From: UBA4416 sp031539425
GTDB taxonomy: Bacteria > Bacteroidota > Bacteroidia > B-17B0 > Aurantibacillaceae
NCBI GenBank assembly: GCA_031539425.1
Contig: JAVKLI010000054.1
Location: forward strand, 1 to 30,524
DNA length: 30,524 nucleotides
Direction: 5' to 3'
The stretch's first letter is position 1; each line of letters opens with the position of its first letter. Of this stretch, positions 7,972 through 16,390 are shown in pieces. The translations under genes were made by a program, and so were the position numbers. Under the pieces are notes generated by a model. It saw only the letters and a program-made list of their open reading frames with translations. It made no database searches and was not told where the DNA came from.

Positions 7972-8748
7972 TTATTTATCTTTTTCTAATTGCTTAGCTT
8001 CGTTCCAATATAAATCCATTGCTTGTAAATCAAACTCTGCAAAGGTTTTACCTTGACTTGTTATTTTTTGTTCTATATAGTTAAAGCGTTTTATAAATTT
8101 TTGATTTACTTTTTCCAAAGCATCTTCGGGGTTAATATTAATGTGGCGCGCATAATTAATTAACGAAAAAAATAAATCGCCAAATTCCAATTCAGCTTTT
8201 TGAATATTATTTTGTTCTATTTCAACCTCTAATTCTTTTAATTCTTCGTGCACTTTGTTTAATACATCTTGTTTATTTTCCCAGTCAAAACCTACAGCTT
8301 GTGCCTTATGCTGAATACGCATTGCTTTTATTAATGATGGCATACTGTTTGGTACACCAGATAGTGTACCCTTATTATGTTCTTTGTTTTTTAATTTTTC
8401 CCAATTTTCTGAAACTGTTTTTACATCATCTGCCTTCACATTACCATATATGTGTGGGTGACGGTAAATTAATTTTTCAGATAAAGTATTAATAACCGTT
8501 TCTATATTAAAAGCATTGGTTTCGCTGCCTATTTTGGCGTAAAATATAATGTGTAACAGCACATCACCCAATTCTTTTTTTATTTCGTTTGTATCATTTT
8601 TTAAAATAGCATCACTTAATTCATAAACTTCTTCAATGGTTAAGTGCCTTAAGGTTTCAAAGGTTTGTTTTTGATCCCATGGGCACTTAGCTCGCAATTC
8701 ATCCATGATGGTGAGCAGTTTTTCAAATGCTATTAATCGAGAATCCAT
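7972..8748 (-). CDS. mazG: Nucleoside triphosphate pyrophosphohydrolase MazG
   Basis: The protein has 258 residues, close to the E. coli protein (263). MazG hydrolyses (d)NTPs to the monophosphate and pyrophosphate, cleaning the pool or tuning the stringent response. Two MazG domains are visible. The first has CPWDQKQTFETLRHLTIEE and ELGDVLLHIIFYAKI (acidic residues E39, E40, E43, E59, D62). The second has VHEELKELEVEIE and ELEFGDLFFSLINYARH. Both keep the EExxE and ExxD metal-binding pattern. It follows a small membrane-protein gene with a 2-bp gap and precedes the methyltransferase run. The ATG at 8746-8748 is the clear start. Confidence 0.93.
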   Translation of the reverse strand: MDSRLIAFEKLLTIMDELRAKCPWDQKQTFETLRHLTIEEVYELSDAILKNDTNEIKKELGDVLLHIIFYAKIGSETNAFNIETVINTLSEKLIYRHPHIYGNVKADDVKTVSENWEKLKNKEHNKGTLSGVPNSMPSLIKAMRIQHKAQAVGFDWENKQDVLNKVHEELKELEVEIEQNNIQKAELEFGDLFFSLINYARHININPEDALEKVNQKFIKRFNYIEQKITSQGKTFAEFDLQAMDLYWNEAKQLEKDK

Positions 8749-8750
8749 AA

Positions 8751-8954
8751 TTATAAATTTTTATTTTGAATTAATACTCTTGCAAATTTCTTTTTATCGT
8801 CTATATAAGGATAATACTCTTTAACATCAATAATTGTAAATCCTTTTTTTAAAATCCCATTTAATATCGGACGAATGGATACCGCGAATTGTTTAAATAG
8901 TTTAAAAATAACAAAAATCATTAACCCACTTAATAAAAAAGAAGCTAAAGCCAT
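8751..8954 (-). CDS. Small single-pass membrane protein of unknown function
   Basis: The protein has 67 residues from the ATG at 8952-8954. This start is preferred over an in-frame TTG at 8964-8966 because GGAG lies 6 bases before the ATG, an unusually good Shine-Dalgarno for this phylum. The N-terminus (MALASFLLSGLMIFVIFKLF) is one transmembrane helix. The rest is a basic cytoplasmic-looking tail with KKGFTIIDVKEYYPYIDD and then KKKFARVLIQ. I do not recognise a family. It ends 2 bp before mazG and is probably co-transcribed. Coding is supported by the spacing and hydrophobic pattern, but not by homology that I can recall. Confidence 0.5.
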   Translation of the reverse strand: MALASFLLSGLMIFVIFKLFKQFAVSIRPILNGILKKGFTIIDVKEYYPYIDDKKKFARVLIQNKNL

Positions 8955-9006
8955 CCAATACTCCAATTATTTTTTTAATTTCTCATTGAAATTTATTAAG
9001 ATAACA

Positions 9007-9103
9007 GGATAATATATCCCCTATTTTATAGGATTCAAGATTTTAATCTTTTGATTGCCTATAGAAATACTAAAATTAGTATAGTACACGCGAGGTAGCG
9101 CTA
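9007..9103. repeat. Cluster of perfect short palindromes in the intergenic region between mrr and the mazG unit
   Basis: Within the 199-bp gap (8955-9153) there are GGATA-ATA-TATCC (9007-9019), CCTAT-TTT-ATAGG (9020-9032), AAGATT-TT-AATCTT (9037-9050), ATACTAA-AA-TTAGTAT (9067-9082) and TAGCGCTA (9096-9103). The first two hairpins abut each other. None is followed by a long T tract in the minus direction, so they are not textbook terminators. They could end transcription of the leuS-mrr unit, act as operators for the mazG unit, or be part of a small RNA. Confidence 0.55.
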
Positions 9104-9135
9104 AACATTTGTTATTGATTTTTTTAACCTATTTC

Positions 9136-9155
9136 AACTTAAACGGTTTAAAGTT
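9136..9155 (-). terminator. Weak hairpin at the mrr stop codon, possible terminator
   Basis: Minus-strand AACTTTAAACCGTTTAAGTT forms a stem of about nine pairs with one bulged base, overlapping the mrr stop at 9154-9156. An A-rich, not T-rich, stretch follows, so it may instead protect the mRNA end. Low confidence. Confidence 0.25.
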
Positions 9156-10086
9156 AAGTAACAACAGTTCCTTCTTCATCAAAATAATCAATATCAATTT
9201 TTTTTAATTCATAGGTTTGGTGAGGAGTGCAACCTACATTATTATCAATCATTAATTGGGCTAATTGTTCTCCATTTATTAAAACAATTTTAGTGTCATT
9301 TTTTGGCATATATTCAATGGCATCTTTTGTAAAATTAGATGTGGTTATAAAGACGCCCTTTTTAGCCCCTTGTCCAGCTAATGCACCAACAAATTTTTGA
9401 AGTTCTGGCCTGCCTACGGTATTGCTTATTTTCCAACGTTTAGCTTGAATATAAATTATATCTAATCCTAGCTTATCTTCTTTTATGGTTCCGTCAATCC
9501 CTTCATCCCCACTTCTACCAATTGCCTTACCAGCATCATTTATTGAGCCTCCATAACCCATTTTAACTAAAAGTTCAACTACAAGTCGCTCAAAAAAAGC
9601 AGGTGAAAGTTCAATAACTTTATTGAGTAATTCATGTGCTAGTGCTTTTCTTAAACTTTGATAGGCGTTATCTAAGTTTTCTTCGGGAGTTTGCTGGCTT
9701 TGTTCAACTTCTATTAATTCTCGTTCTAAATTATTTTCATTTCGAGAAGCATTTTGAAATTCTAAAAAAGTTGGAAACTGTTTGAGAAATTTTGCATCAA
9801 TTCGATTAGGATTTGTATTTAATATTTGGCTTCCAAGGCTTGTTATAATAATAGTTGCTCGTTTAGGAGCATCTAATAATTCAGCCTTTTTTAAATACGT
9901 TTTAGCCCAACCTACCCTATTATCAAAAATAGTCTGTGTACCGCTTGTTAAGCGTTCTTTTCTATCATTTTCTGACAATTGAAATTCAATTGCTAATTTT
10001 TCTATTAAATCACGAAATTTATATTCTTCTCCATCAGAAATAATTCTCATTAATGGCAGCATTATTGATTGATAATCTGGTATCAT
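9154..10086 (-). CDS. mrr: Mrr-type type IV restriction endonuclease
   Basis: The protein has 310 residues, like E. coli Mrr (304), which cuts DNA with methylated bases. Residues 1-95 or so form the Mrr N-terminal winged-helix domain (YQSIMLPLMRIISDGEEY, FDNRVGWAKTYLKKAELL). Residues 160-295 are the Mrr catalytic domain of the PD-(D/E)xK superfamily: FFERLVVELLVKMGYGG, the aspartate D198 in DEGIDG, then QAK at 214-216 in IYIQAKRW, the QxK variant usual for Mrr. A polar linker (about 115-145) joins the two. It overlaps the end of lnt by ATGA, so translation may be coupled. No methyltransferase or other restriction gene is nearby, which fits a solitary type IV enzyme. The target modification is unknown. 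Confidence 0.9.
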   Translation of the reverse strand: MIPDYQSIMLPLMRIISDGEEYKFRDLIEKLAIEFQLSENDRKERLTSGTQTIFDNRVGWAKTYLKKAELLDAPKRATIIITSLGSQILNTNPNRIDAKFLKQFPTFLEFQNASRNENNLERELIEVEQSQQTPEENLDNAYQSLRKALAHELLNKVIELSPAFFERLVVELLVKMGYGGSINDAGKAIGRSGDEGIDGTIKEDKLGLDIIYIQAKRWKISNTVGRPELQKFVGALAGQGAKKGVFITTSNFTKDAIEYMPKNDTKIVLINGEQLAQLMIDNNVGCTPHQTYELKKIDIDYFDEEGTVVT

Positions 10087-11699
10087 AGCTTTTGTTTAAT
10101 TTTATTATACTTCTTCAAAAAAAATATCCCACCCAAAAATAATATAAGCAACGCACTTATCAAACATGCAGTGTATGAGATAACATCTCCGTAACGTACA
10201 TAAAAGGTTTGAATGGCGTTTGGTAAAATATTTTTTTTAATTACTGCTTGTTGCCAATAGGGGGTGGCCTGTTCCGTTTCTCCTAATGCGTTTATAAAAC
10301 ATGATATACCTGTGTTGGCGCAACGTACCAATTCTTTACGGGTTTCAATGGCGCGCAAGGTTGCGTAAGCAACATGGTGGCAATACCCAGGGGTATTGCC
10401 CCACCAGCCATCGTTAGTAATTACCACGATGGCTTGCGCGCCTTGTCTTATATATTCAGTTAAAAAATCACCATAAATGCTTTCGTAACATATGGCCGGA
10501 CAAATTTTTAAGTCTCTTTTTTTATCAAGAAAATTAGTTCGTTCATCTTGATAACCCAAACTGCCAGTGGTACCGCCTAAATTGATTGCCAACTTTTCGA
10601 ATGGTTTAAATAAAAATGGAAAGGGCATTTTTTCTACGCCGGGTACTAATTTTGATTTATGATAAAATTGTAGCGATGTTGAATTTAAAAATAAGGCTGT
10701 GTTGTAATAATCGTAATACATGTTAGTGCCTTCAAATAATCGTGCTGTGCTGCTTTTAGTTTCGTTGAGTTTATATGTGCAAACAGTACCTGCGCCTGTT
10801 AATATAGATAAATTAGGGTATTTGTTTAATAACTCTCTTTTTAAAAATTGTAATGAAAAGCTATTATCATACTGTTGCTCATAAATGTTTTCGGTAATAT
10901 ATGTTTCGGGTAATACTAATAAATTTGTAGCTTCCGAAAGGTGGGGTTTTACCTGCGCTAACATTTTTTGAAGTTGTATGTCGTAATTTCCAGAAAATTT
11001 TTCGTTGTATGGGTCAATATTAGGTTGCACAATTACTACGTTATAATCTTTGCTATGCGGCTGTTTTAAGGCGTCAGTTCTAAAATATAAAATAGCCATT
11101 GATAATACTTGTGGTAAAATAAAAATGAGTACTGTTAATAGTTTATATGTTTTATTTTTTAATAAATAGGCTTTATAAATTACTATACCCATTAGCAATA
11201 CCCAAAGACTACCACCCGAAACGCCTGTAAATTCATACCATTGTACAATTTTATTATTAAACGCAAAAGAATTGCCTAACGTTAACCAAGGCCATGATAT
11301 ATCCCATAATGTGTGTATGTATTCAAATGCAAGCCATAATGGAACAAACAGCCATTCAGAAAAGTTTGAATTAATGGTCAGTTTCAGTTTGATATATATC
11401 CAAAACACCAAGGTCATTAAGGCTGAATTACAAAATATTGCCATCATCGCCCCTCCAAATGAAGCGTTTAATATCCACCAACTTACAATGATATTCCAAA
11501 TGAGAAATCCAAAATAGAGGTGTAAATAAAAATAGCTTGGTTTATTTGTTTTAGTATAAAAATATTGGTAGTAAAAAAGTAAAGCCCAAGCAATAAATAA
11601 AAAAAACTTAACACGAATATCCCAACTAAAACCTAATAATAAAGCGCTAATGTAAGGTAAAGCATTTGTTGAAATTTTAAAATATTTTAAATCTATCAT
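10083..11699 (-). CDS. lnt: Apolipoprotein N-acyltransferase Lnt
   Basis: The protein has 538 residues. It adds the third acyl chain to the N-terminal Cys of lipoproteins in the inner membrane, needed for export by Lol. The first 210 residues are hydrophobic with several membrane helices; residues 220-500 form a nitrilase-like domain with the catalytic triad E265 (LVLPETYIT), K348 (YHKSKLVPGVE) and C404 (CPAICYESIYGDF). HVAYATLRAIETRKELVRCANTG is also typical. A last membrane helix near 515-532 anchors the C-terminus. Start and stop overlap neighbours by ATGA: the Nramp stop is at 11696-11698 and the mrr start at 10084-10086. All catalytic residues are present. Confidence 0.93.
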   Translation of the reverse strand: MIDLKYFKISTNALPYISALLLGFSWDIRVKFFLFIAWALLFYYQYFYTKTNKPSYFYLHLYFGFLIWNIIVSWWILNASFGGAMMAIFCNSALMTLVFWIYIKLKLTINSNFSEWLFVPLWLAFEYIHTLWDISWPWLTLGNSFAFNNKIVQWYEFTGVSGGSLWVLLMGIVIYKAYLLKNKTYKLLTVLIFILPQVLSMAILYFRTDALKQPHSKDYNVVIVQPNIDPYNEKFSGNYDIQLQKMLAQVKPHLSEATNLLVLPETYITENIYEQQYDNSFSLQFLKRELLNKYPNLSILTGAGTVCTYKLNETKSSTARLFEGTNMYYDYYNTALFLNSTSLQFYHKSKLVPGVEKMPFPFLFKPFEKLAINLGGTTGSLGYQDERTNFLDKKRDLKICPAICYESIYGDFLTEYIRQGAQAIVVITNDGWWGNTPGYCHHVAYATLRAIETRKELVRCANTGISCFINALGETEQATPYWQQAVIKKNILPNAIQTFYVRYGDVISYTACLISALLILFLGGIFFLKKYNKIKQKL

Positions 11700-13567
11700 G
11701 TTGCTTTTATAATAATAACAGGTATTGAAATTCGATGACGCACATAATCTATCGTGGTACCAAAAATAAGGTCTTTAATTTTGGTGTGTCCGTGAGTGCC
11801 CATTACAAACAAATCAGCATGTTTTACTAAAGCTGGTAACAAATATTTTGGTGTTCCAAATTCTAATTTCACGCTACAATTATAGCCTTGGGTTTCAAGT
11901 TGTTTTTTGTACGCATCTAAATTGGCGTTGTCTTCATCTCGTTCGTGCCCCCAAGCGTTAGATCCATAAACCATAGCCGTAGTACTTTCCATAATATGAA
12001 TAAGCTCATACCTTGCGTTTTTACCACCAATTTGAATGGCTTTATTTATAGCTGCATTATCGCTTTTAGAAAAATCAACAGCTATTGCTATAATGCTTAC
12101 ATCTGATTTTGGTTCAAATACAATATTAGATACTTGCCCATGTAATAAATTAGATGTAGTTGATTTGGTAACAAAATTAAGGGGTTTTACAATTAAATAA
12201 ATTAACATGTAAAAACAAAATAACATAAAACAAGCTGTTATCATTTTAAGTATTAAAAATTCTGATGATTGCATCCACTCACTCATTTTATTATATAACA
12301 TATAACAGTTTAAGGAAATGATTATTGATACTGCTATCCACGAGGCTATTTTTTGCCATGATGAAATAACAAATTCTTTCATAATTGTTTTATGGCTCAC
12401 AAATTTAATTAATGGCACCACCGCAAAGCCAAGCTGTAAGCTTAATATCACTTGGCTCAACACCAATAAATCACCTGTTTTAGATTCGCCTAAAAAATAA
12501 ATAGTTAAAAAAGCTGGCACTATAGCTATCATTCTGGTTAATAAACGTCTTACCCAGGGTTGAATTCTTAAATTCAAATAACCCTCCATTACTATTTGTC
12601 CGGCTAATGTGCCTGTAATTGTTGAGCTTTGTCCTGCTGCAATTAATGCAATGGCAAATAACAAGGGGGCTAAAGTACTCCCAGTTAAGGGCTCTAACAT
12701 TTTATAAGCTTCTTGAATATCTGTAATATGTAAATTGCTGTTATAAAATGTGCTTGCTGCAATTATCAATATAGCTGCATTTACAAACAAGGCCAAATTT
12801 AAAGCTACTACGCTATCAATAATATTAAAGCGAATTGCTTTTTTTAAAGATGCGCTAGAGTCTTCTATTTTACGGGTTTGCACCAAAGCAGAATGCAAAT
12901 ACAAATTATGGGGCATTACTGTAGCACCTATAATTCCTATTGCAATGTATATAGATTCAGTATTAGTAAGCCCTGGTATTAAGCCTTTTGATACTTCTAT
13001 TATGTTTGGTTTAGCAATACATATTTGAATTAAAAATGATATGCCTATTAAGGCTACTAAAGAAATAATAAAAGCTTCAATTTTTTTAATACCCATGTCT
13101 ATTAATAGAAGTAACAATAAGCTATCTAAAACGGTAATAGAAACACCCATTAATAATGATACCGACGGAAATAATAAATGAATACCAATAGCCATGCCTA
13201 CTACCTCTGCCAAATCACATGCTGCAATGGCTACTTCGGCCAATAGGTATAAAAATATATTTGTAAATTTTGAGTAATGGTACTTAGACATTTGCGCTAA
13301 ATCTTTTCCAGATACTAAGCCTAATTTAATGCAATGACTTTGTAATAACAAGGCAATTAAATTGCTCATCAGTAATACCCAAAGTAAACTATAGCCATAC
13401 TTACTTCCCCCTTCAATGTCTGTAGCCCAATTGCCAGGGTCCATATACCCAACGCTTATCATATAGGCAGGGCCAATAAAGGCTAATATTTTTTTAACGC
13501 CCCCCTTAGAAGTTGTATTTACTGAAGCGTGAACTTCTTGTAATGAATTATTGTGCGTTTGATTCAT
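11696..13567 (-). CDS. Nramp divalent-metal (Mn2+/Fe2+) transporter fused to a universal-stress-protein domain
   Basis: The protein has 623 residues; a plain MntH has about 410-440. Residues 25-460 form the Nramp carrier, a proton-coupled Mn2+/Fe2+ importer of the inner membrane. The metal-binding motif DPGN is at 43-46, and the transmembrane-6 motif MPH with M218 and H220. From about residue 489 a cytoplasmic UspA-like domain follows, starting DVSIIAIAVDFSKSDNA and carrying the nucleotide-binding G-x2-G-x9-G-T pattern at G590, G593, G603 and T604 (GTHGHTKIKDLIFGTT). The fusion suggests that ATP or another nucleotide tunes transport. It lies 2 bp after leuS and overlaps lnt by ATGA. The metal is inferred from the motifs. 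Confidence 0.9.
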   Translation of the reverse strand: MNQTHNNSLQEVHASVNTTSKGGVKKILAFIGPAYMISVGYMDPGNWATDIEGGSKYGYSLLWVLLMSNLIALLLQSHCIKLGLVSGKDLAQMSKYHYSKFTNIFLYLLAEVAIAACDLAEVVGMAIGIHLLFPSVSLLMGVSITVLDSLLLLLLIDMGIKKIEAFIISLVALIGISFLIQICIAKPNIIEVSKGLIPGLTNTESIYIAIGIIGATVMPHNLYLHSALVQTRKIEDSSASLKKAIRFNIIDSVVALNLALFVNAAILIIAASTFYNSNLHITDIQEAYKMLEPLTGSTLAPLLFAIALIAAGQSSTITGTLAGQIVMEGYLNLRIQPWVRRLLTRMIAIVPAFLTIYFLGESKTGDLLVLSQVILSLQLGFAVVPLIKFVSHKTIMKEFVISSWQKIASWIAVSIIISLNCYMLYNKMSEWMQSSEFLILKMITACFMLFCFYMLIYLIVKPLNFVTKSTTSNLLHGQVSNIVFEPKSDVSIIAIAVDFSKSDNAAINKAIQIGGKNARYELIHIMESTTAMVYGSNAWGHERDEDNANLDAYKKQLETQGYNCSVKLEFGTPKYLLPALVKHADLFVMGTHGHTKIKDLIFGTTIDYVRHRISIPVIIIKAT

Positions 13568-13569
13568 TC

Positions 13570-16335
13570 TTATAAAACAATGTTTACAATTTTATTAGGA
13601 ACCACTATTACTCTTTTTGGCAAAAGTCCATTCAACTGCTTAATGGTTAAATCATTGGAAAGTACTAATTTTTCAATATCTTGAGAAGGAGTATTTGCTA
13701 CAAATAGCAAGTTGAATTTTACTTTACCATTAAATGAAATTGGATAATTAAATTCATCTTCTACTAAATAATTTTTATTGTATTCAGGAAAGGGTGCTTC
13801 AGAAATGCTTGATTTATTACCCAATTGCATCCATAGTTCTTCTGCAATATGAGGTGTATAAGGAGCTAAACAAATTAATAATGGTTCAAGTATGGCTCGT
13901 TTATTGCATTTTAATTCTGTTAATTCGTTTACACAAATCATAAAAGCACTTACTGATGTATTAAACGAAAAGTTATTTAAATCTTCCGTTATTTTTTTTA
14001 TGGTTTTATGTAATACTTTTAACTCTTTGTTATTAGGGGCATCAGCACTAATGTTAAAAGTTCCATTAGCAAAAAAAAGTCTCCAAGTTTTTTTTAAAAA
14101 ATTATGTACGCCACTTATGCCATTTGTATTCCATGGTTTACTTTGTTCAAGTGGGCCTAAAAACATTTCATACATACGAAGTGTATCTGCCCCATATTTA
14201 GAACAAATATCGTCTGGCGACACAACATTGTATTTTGATTTTGACATTTTTTCCTCTTCAACACCACATACATATTTGTCATTTTCTAAAATAAATGATG
14301 CGTCTTTAAAATCACTTCTCCAATTTTTAAACGCTTCTAAATTTAAAATGTCTTGTTCAACAATATTTACATCAACGTGTAAAGCTGTTGTTTGGTATTG
14401 ATTTTTTAGGCCTTTTGAAACAAATTGATTTGTGCCATTAATCCGATAAACAAAATTACTTCTACCCAAAATCATTCCTTGATTGATTAATTTTTTAGCA
14501 GGTTCATCAATTTCTATGTATCCTAAGTCTTTTAAAATTTTAGTCCAAAATCTAAAATATAATAAATGCCCTGTAGCGTGTTCGTTACCTCCTATGTACA
14601 AATCTATTTGTTTCCAAAAATTGGCTTTATCTTTCGATACAAACTCTTTTGTGTTTGTAGCATCCATATATCGAAGAAAATACCAAGCGCTACCAGCCCA
14701 CCCAGGCATTGTAGAATATTCATATTCATTGGTATTTTGATATTTCCAATTTAAAGCTCTTGCTAAAGGCGGTTGTCCATCAGATGTTGGTAAATATTTA
14801 TCTATCTCTGGTAATACAAGGGGTAATTCGTTTTCATTTAAAGCATAAGGTATATCATCTTTAAAATAAATTGGCACTGGCTCTCCCCAATAACGCTGCC
14901 TACCAAACACAATATCGTGTAATTTATATTGTATGGTTTTTATGCCTATTTTAATTTTATTAAGTTCATTTAATATTTTTTCGACAGCTTGTTGAACATT
15001 TAAATTATTTAAAAATTCAGAATTAATAAGCGTTCCTTCTTTTTGTTCATAAGTATTTTGAGAAATATCTCCACCATTAATTACTTGAGTAATTGGCAAA
15101 TTATATTGTTTTGAAAACGCATAGTCTCTTGAATCATGAGCAGGTACTGCCATTACAGCACCAGTTCCATAATCTGCCAAAACATAGTCTGCAATCCAAA
15201 CAGGTATTTGTTTATTTGTAAAGGGGTGATTAACGTAAGCTCCTGTAAAAACTCCTGTAAAATTAGCTATTGTAGCTAATCTTTCTCTATCGTTTTTTTG
15301 TTTTGTTTTTAGTTGATATTCTGTAAGTGAATGTTTATACACTTCGGTACATATGTTATTTACTAATGGGTGCTCTGGGGCTAATACAATATAGTTAACG
15401 CCAAATATTGTTTCTGGTCGGGTTGTAAAAACTTTAATGTAGTGGTTATTTGATGAATTCAATTGAAAATTTATATAAGCGCCTTCTGATTTACCTATCC
15501 AGTTTTTTTGCACTTCTTTGATACTTTCTGTCCAATCTAATTCAATTAACCCATCTAACAAGCGCTGAGCATAAGCGGTTAAACGCATACTCCATTGCTT
15601 CATTATTTTTTTCTCAACAGGAAACCCTCCTCGCTCACTAAGTCCATTTTTAATTTCATCATTTGCTAATACTGTTCCTAATTGCGGACACCAATTAACA
15701 TAGGTGTCAGATAAATAAGCCAATCTATAGTTCATTAAAATGTCAGACTTTTGTTTTTCAGAAAAACTAATCCATTCTTGTGCACTAAAAATATTTGTTG
15801 GCACATTTGTAAAGGCTGTATTTCCATCATTTCCAATTGTTTCAAATGTTTTAATTAACATTTCTATTGGTTCTGCCTTGTTGTATTTTAAATTAAACCA
15901 CGCATTAAATATTTTTATAAATAACCACTGAGTCCATTTATAATACTGAGTATTAGAAGTTCTCACCTCTCTATCCCAATCAAAAGAAAAACCTATTTTA
16001 TCAAGTTGATTTCGATATCTATTGATATTTTCTTCAGTTGTAACAGCTGGATGTTGGCCAGTTTGGATGGCATATTGTTCGGCTGGTAATCCAAAACTAT
16101 CGTAACCCATAGGGTGTAGTACATTAAACCCGTTATGTTTTTTATATCTTGCAATTATATCTGATGCAATGTAACCTAAAGGATGGCCTACATGTAGCCC
16201 AGCACCTGAAGGATATGGAAACATATCTAATACATAATAGGTGGGTTTATTAGGGGTTTCGTTGGTTTTAAATGTTTTATTATCTTTCCAATATGCCTGC
16301 CAGCGTTGTTCTATGAGTTTAAAAGAATATTCCAT
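13570..16335 (-). CDS. leuS: Leucyl-tRNA synthetase
   Basis: The protein has 921 residues, longer than E. coli LeuS (860). It charges tRNA-Leu in the cytoplasm. The class I signatures are HVGH at 48-51 and KMSKS at 696-700. The CP1 editing domain is present, with TRPETIFGVNYIVLAPEHPLV and GTGAVMAVPAHDSRDYAF. Extra length includes the stretch around residues 155-205 (PIEMLIKTFETIGNDGN onward), an insertion before the YVNWCPQLGTVLAND zinc-domain region that I recall in other Bacteroidota LeuS. The anticodon-binding helical domain and the C-terminal LLPKRVIVVPNKIVNIVL close the protein. It is first in a tight leuS-nramp-lnt-mrr unit and has its own -7 box upstream. No damage is seen. Confidence 0.97.
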   Translation of the reverse strand: MEYSFKLIEQRWQAYWKDNKTFKTNETPNKPTYYVLDMFPYPSGAGLHVGHPLGYIASDIIARYKKHNGFNVLHPMGYDSFGLPAEQYAIQTGQHPAVTTEENINRYRNQLDKIGFSFDWDREVRTSNTQYYKWTQWLFIKIFNAWFNLKYNKAEPIEMLIKTFETIGNDGNTAFTNVPTNIFSAQEWISFSEKQKSDILMNYRLAYLSDTYVNWCPQLGTVLANDEIKNGLSERGGFPVEKKIMKQWSMRLTAYAQRLLDGLIELDWTESIKEVQKNWIGKSEGAYINFQLNSSNNHYIKVFTTRPETIFGVNYIVLAPEHPLVNNICTEVYKHSLTEYQLKTKQKNDRERLATIANFTGVFTGAYVNHPFTNKQIPVWIADYVLADYGTGAVMAVPAHDSRDYAFSKQYNLPITQVINGGDISQNTYEQKEGTLINSEFLNNLNVQQAVEKILNELNKIKIGIKTIQYKLHDIVFGRQRYWGEPVPIYFKDDIPYALNENELPLVLPEIDKYLPTSDGQPPLARALNWKYQNTNEYEYSTMPGWAGSAWYFLRYMDATNTKEFVSKDKANFWKQIDLYIGGNEHATGHLLYFRFWTKILKDLGYIEIDEPAKKLINQGMILGRSNFVYRINGTNQFVSKGLKNQYQTTALHVDVNIVEQDILNLEAFKNWRSDFKDASFILENDKYVCGVEEEKMSKSKYNVVSPDDICSKYGADTLRMYEMFLGPLEQSKPWNTNGISGVHNFLKKTWRLFFANGTFNISADAPNNKELKVLHKTIKKITEDLNNFSFNTSVSAFMICVNELTELKCNKRAILEPLLICLAPYTPHIAEELWMQLGNKSSISEAPFPEYNKNYLVEDEFNYPISFNGKVKFNLLFVANTPSQDIEKLVLSNDLTIKQLNGLLPKRVIVVPNKIVNIVL

Positions 16336-16348
16336 ATTTAAAATAATA

Positions 16349-16356
16349 CAAATGTA
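16349..16356 (-). promoter_or_regulatory. Candidate -7 box for the leuS unit
   Basis: Minus-strand TACATTTG matches TAnnTTTG and would start transcription just before the leuS ATG. A TTGACA lies 25 bp further upstream, longer than the usual 17-23 bp spacing, so it may be unrelated. It lies in the 55-bp gap between the LRR gene stop and leuS. Confidence 0.4.
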
Positions 16357-16390
16357 ATGTTTTGATTAAGCCACTTTATGTCAATTATAA

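Noticed and set aside
13892..14401. 169-residue plus-strand open frame within leuS
   Set aside because: It lies wholly opposite a clear leuS coding region and its product looks like no known protein. It is a shadow frame caused by AT-rich codons.
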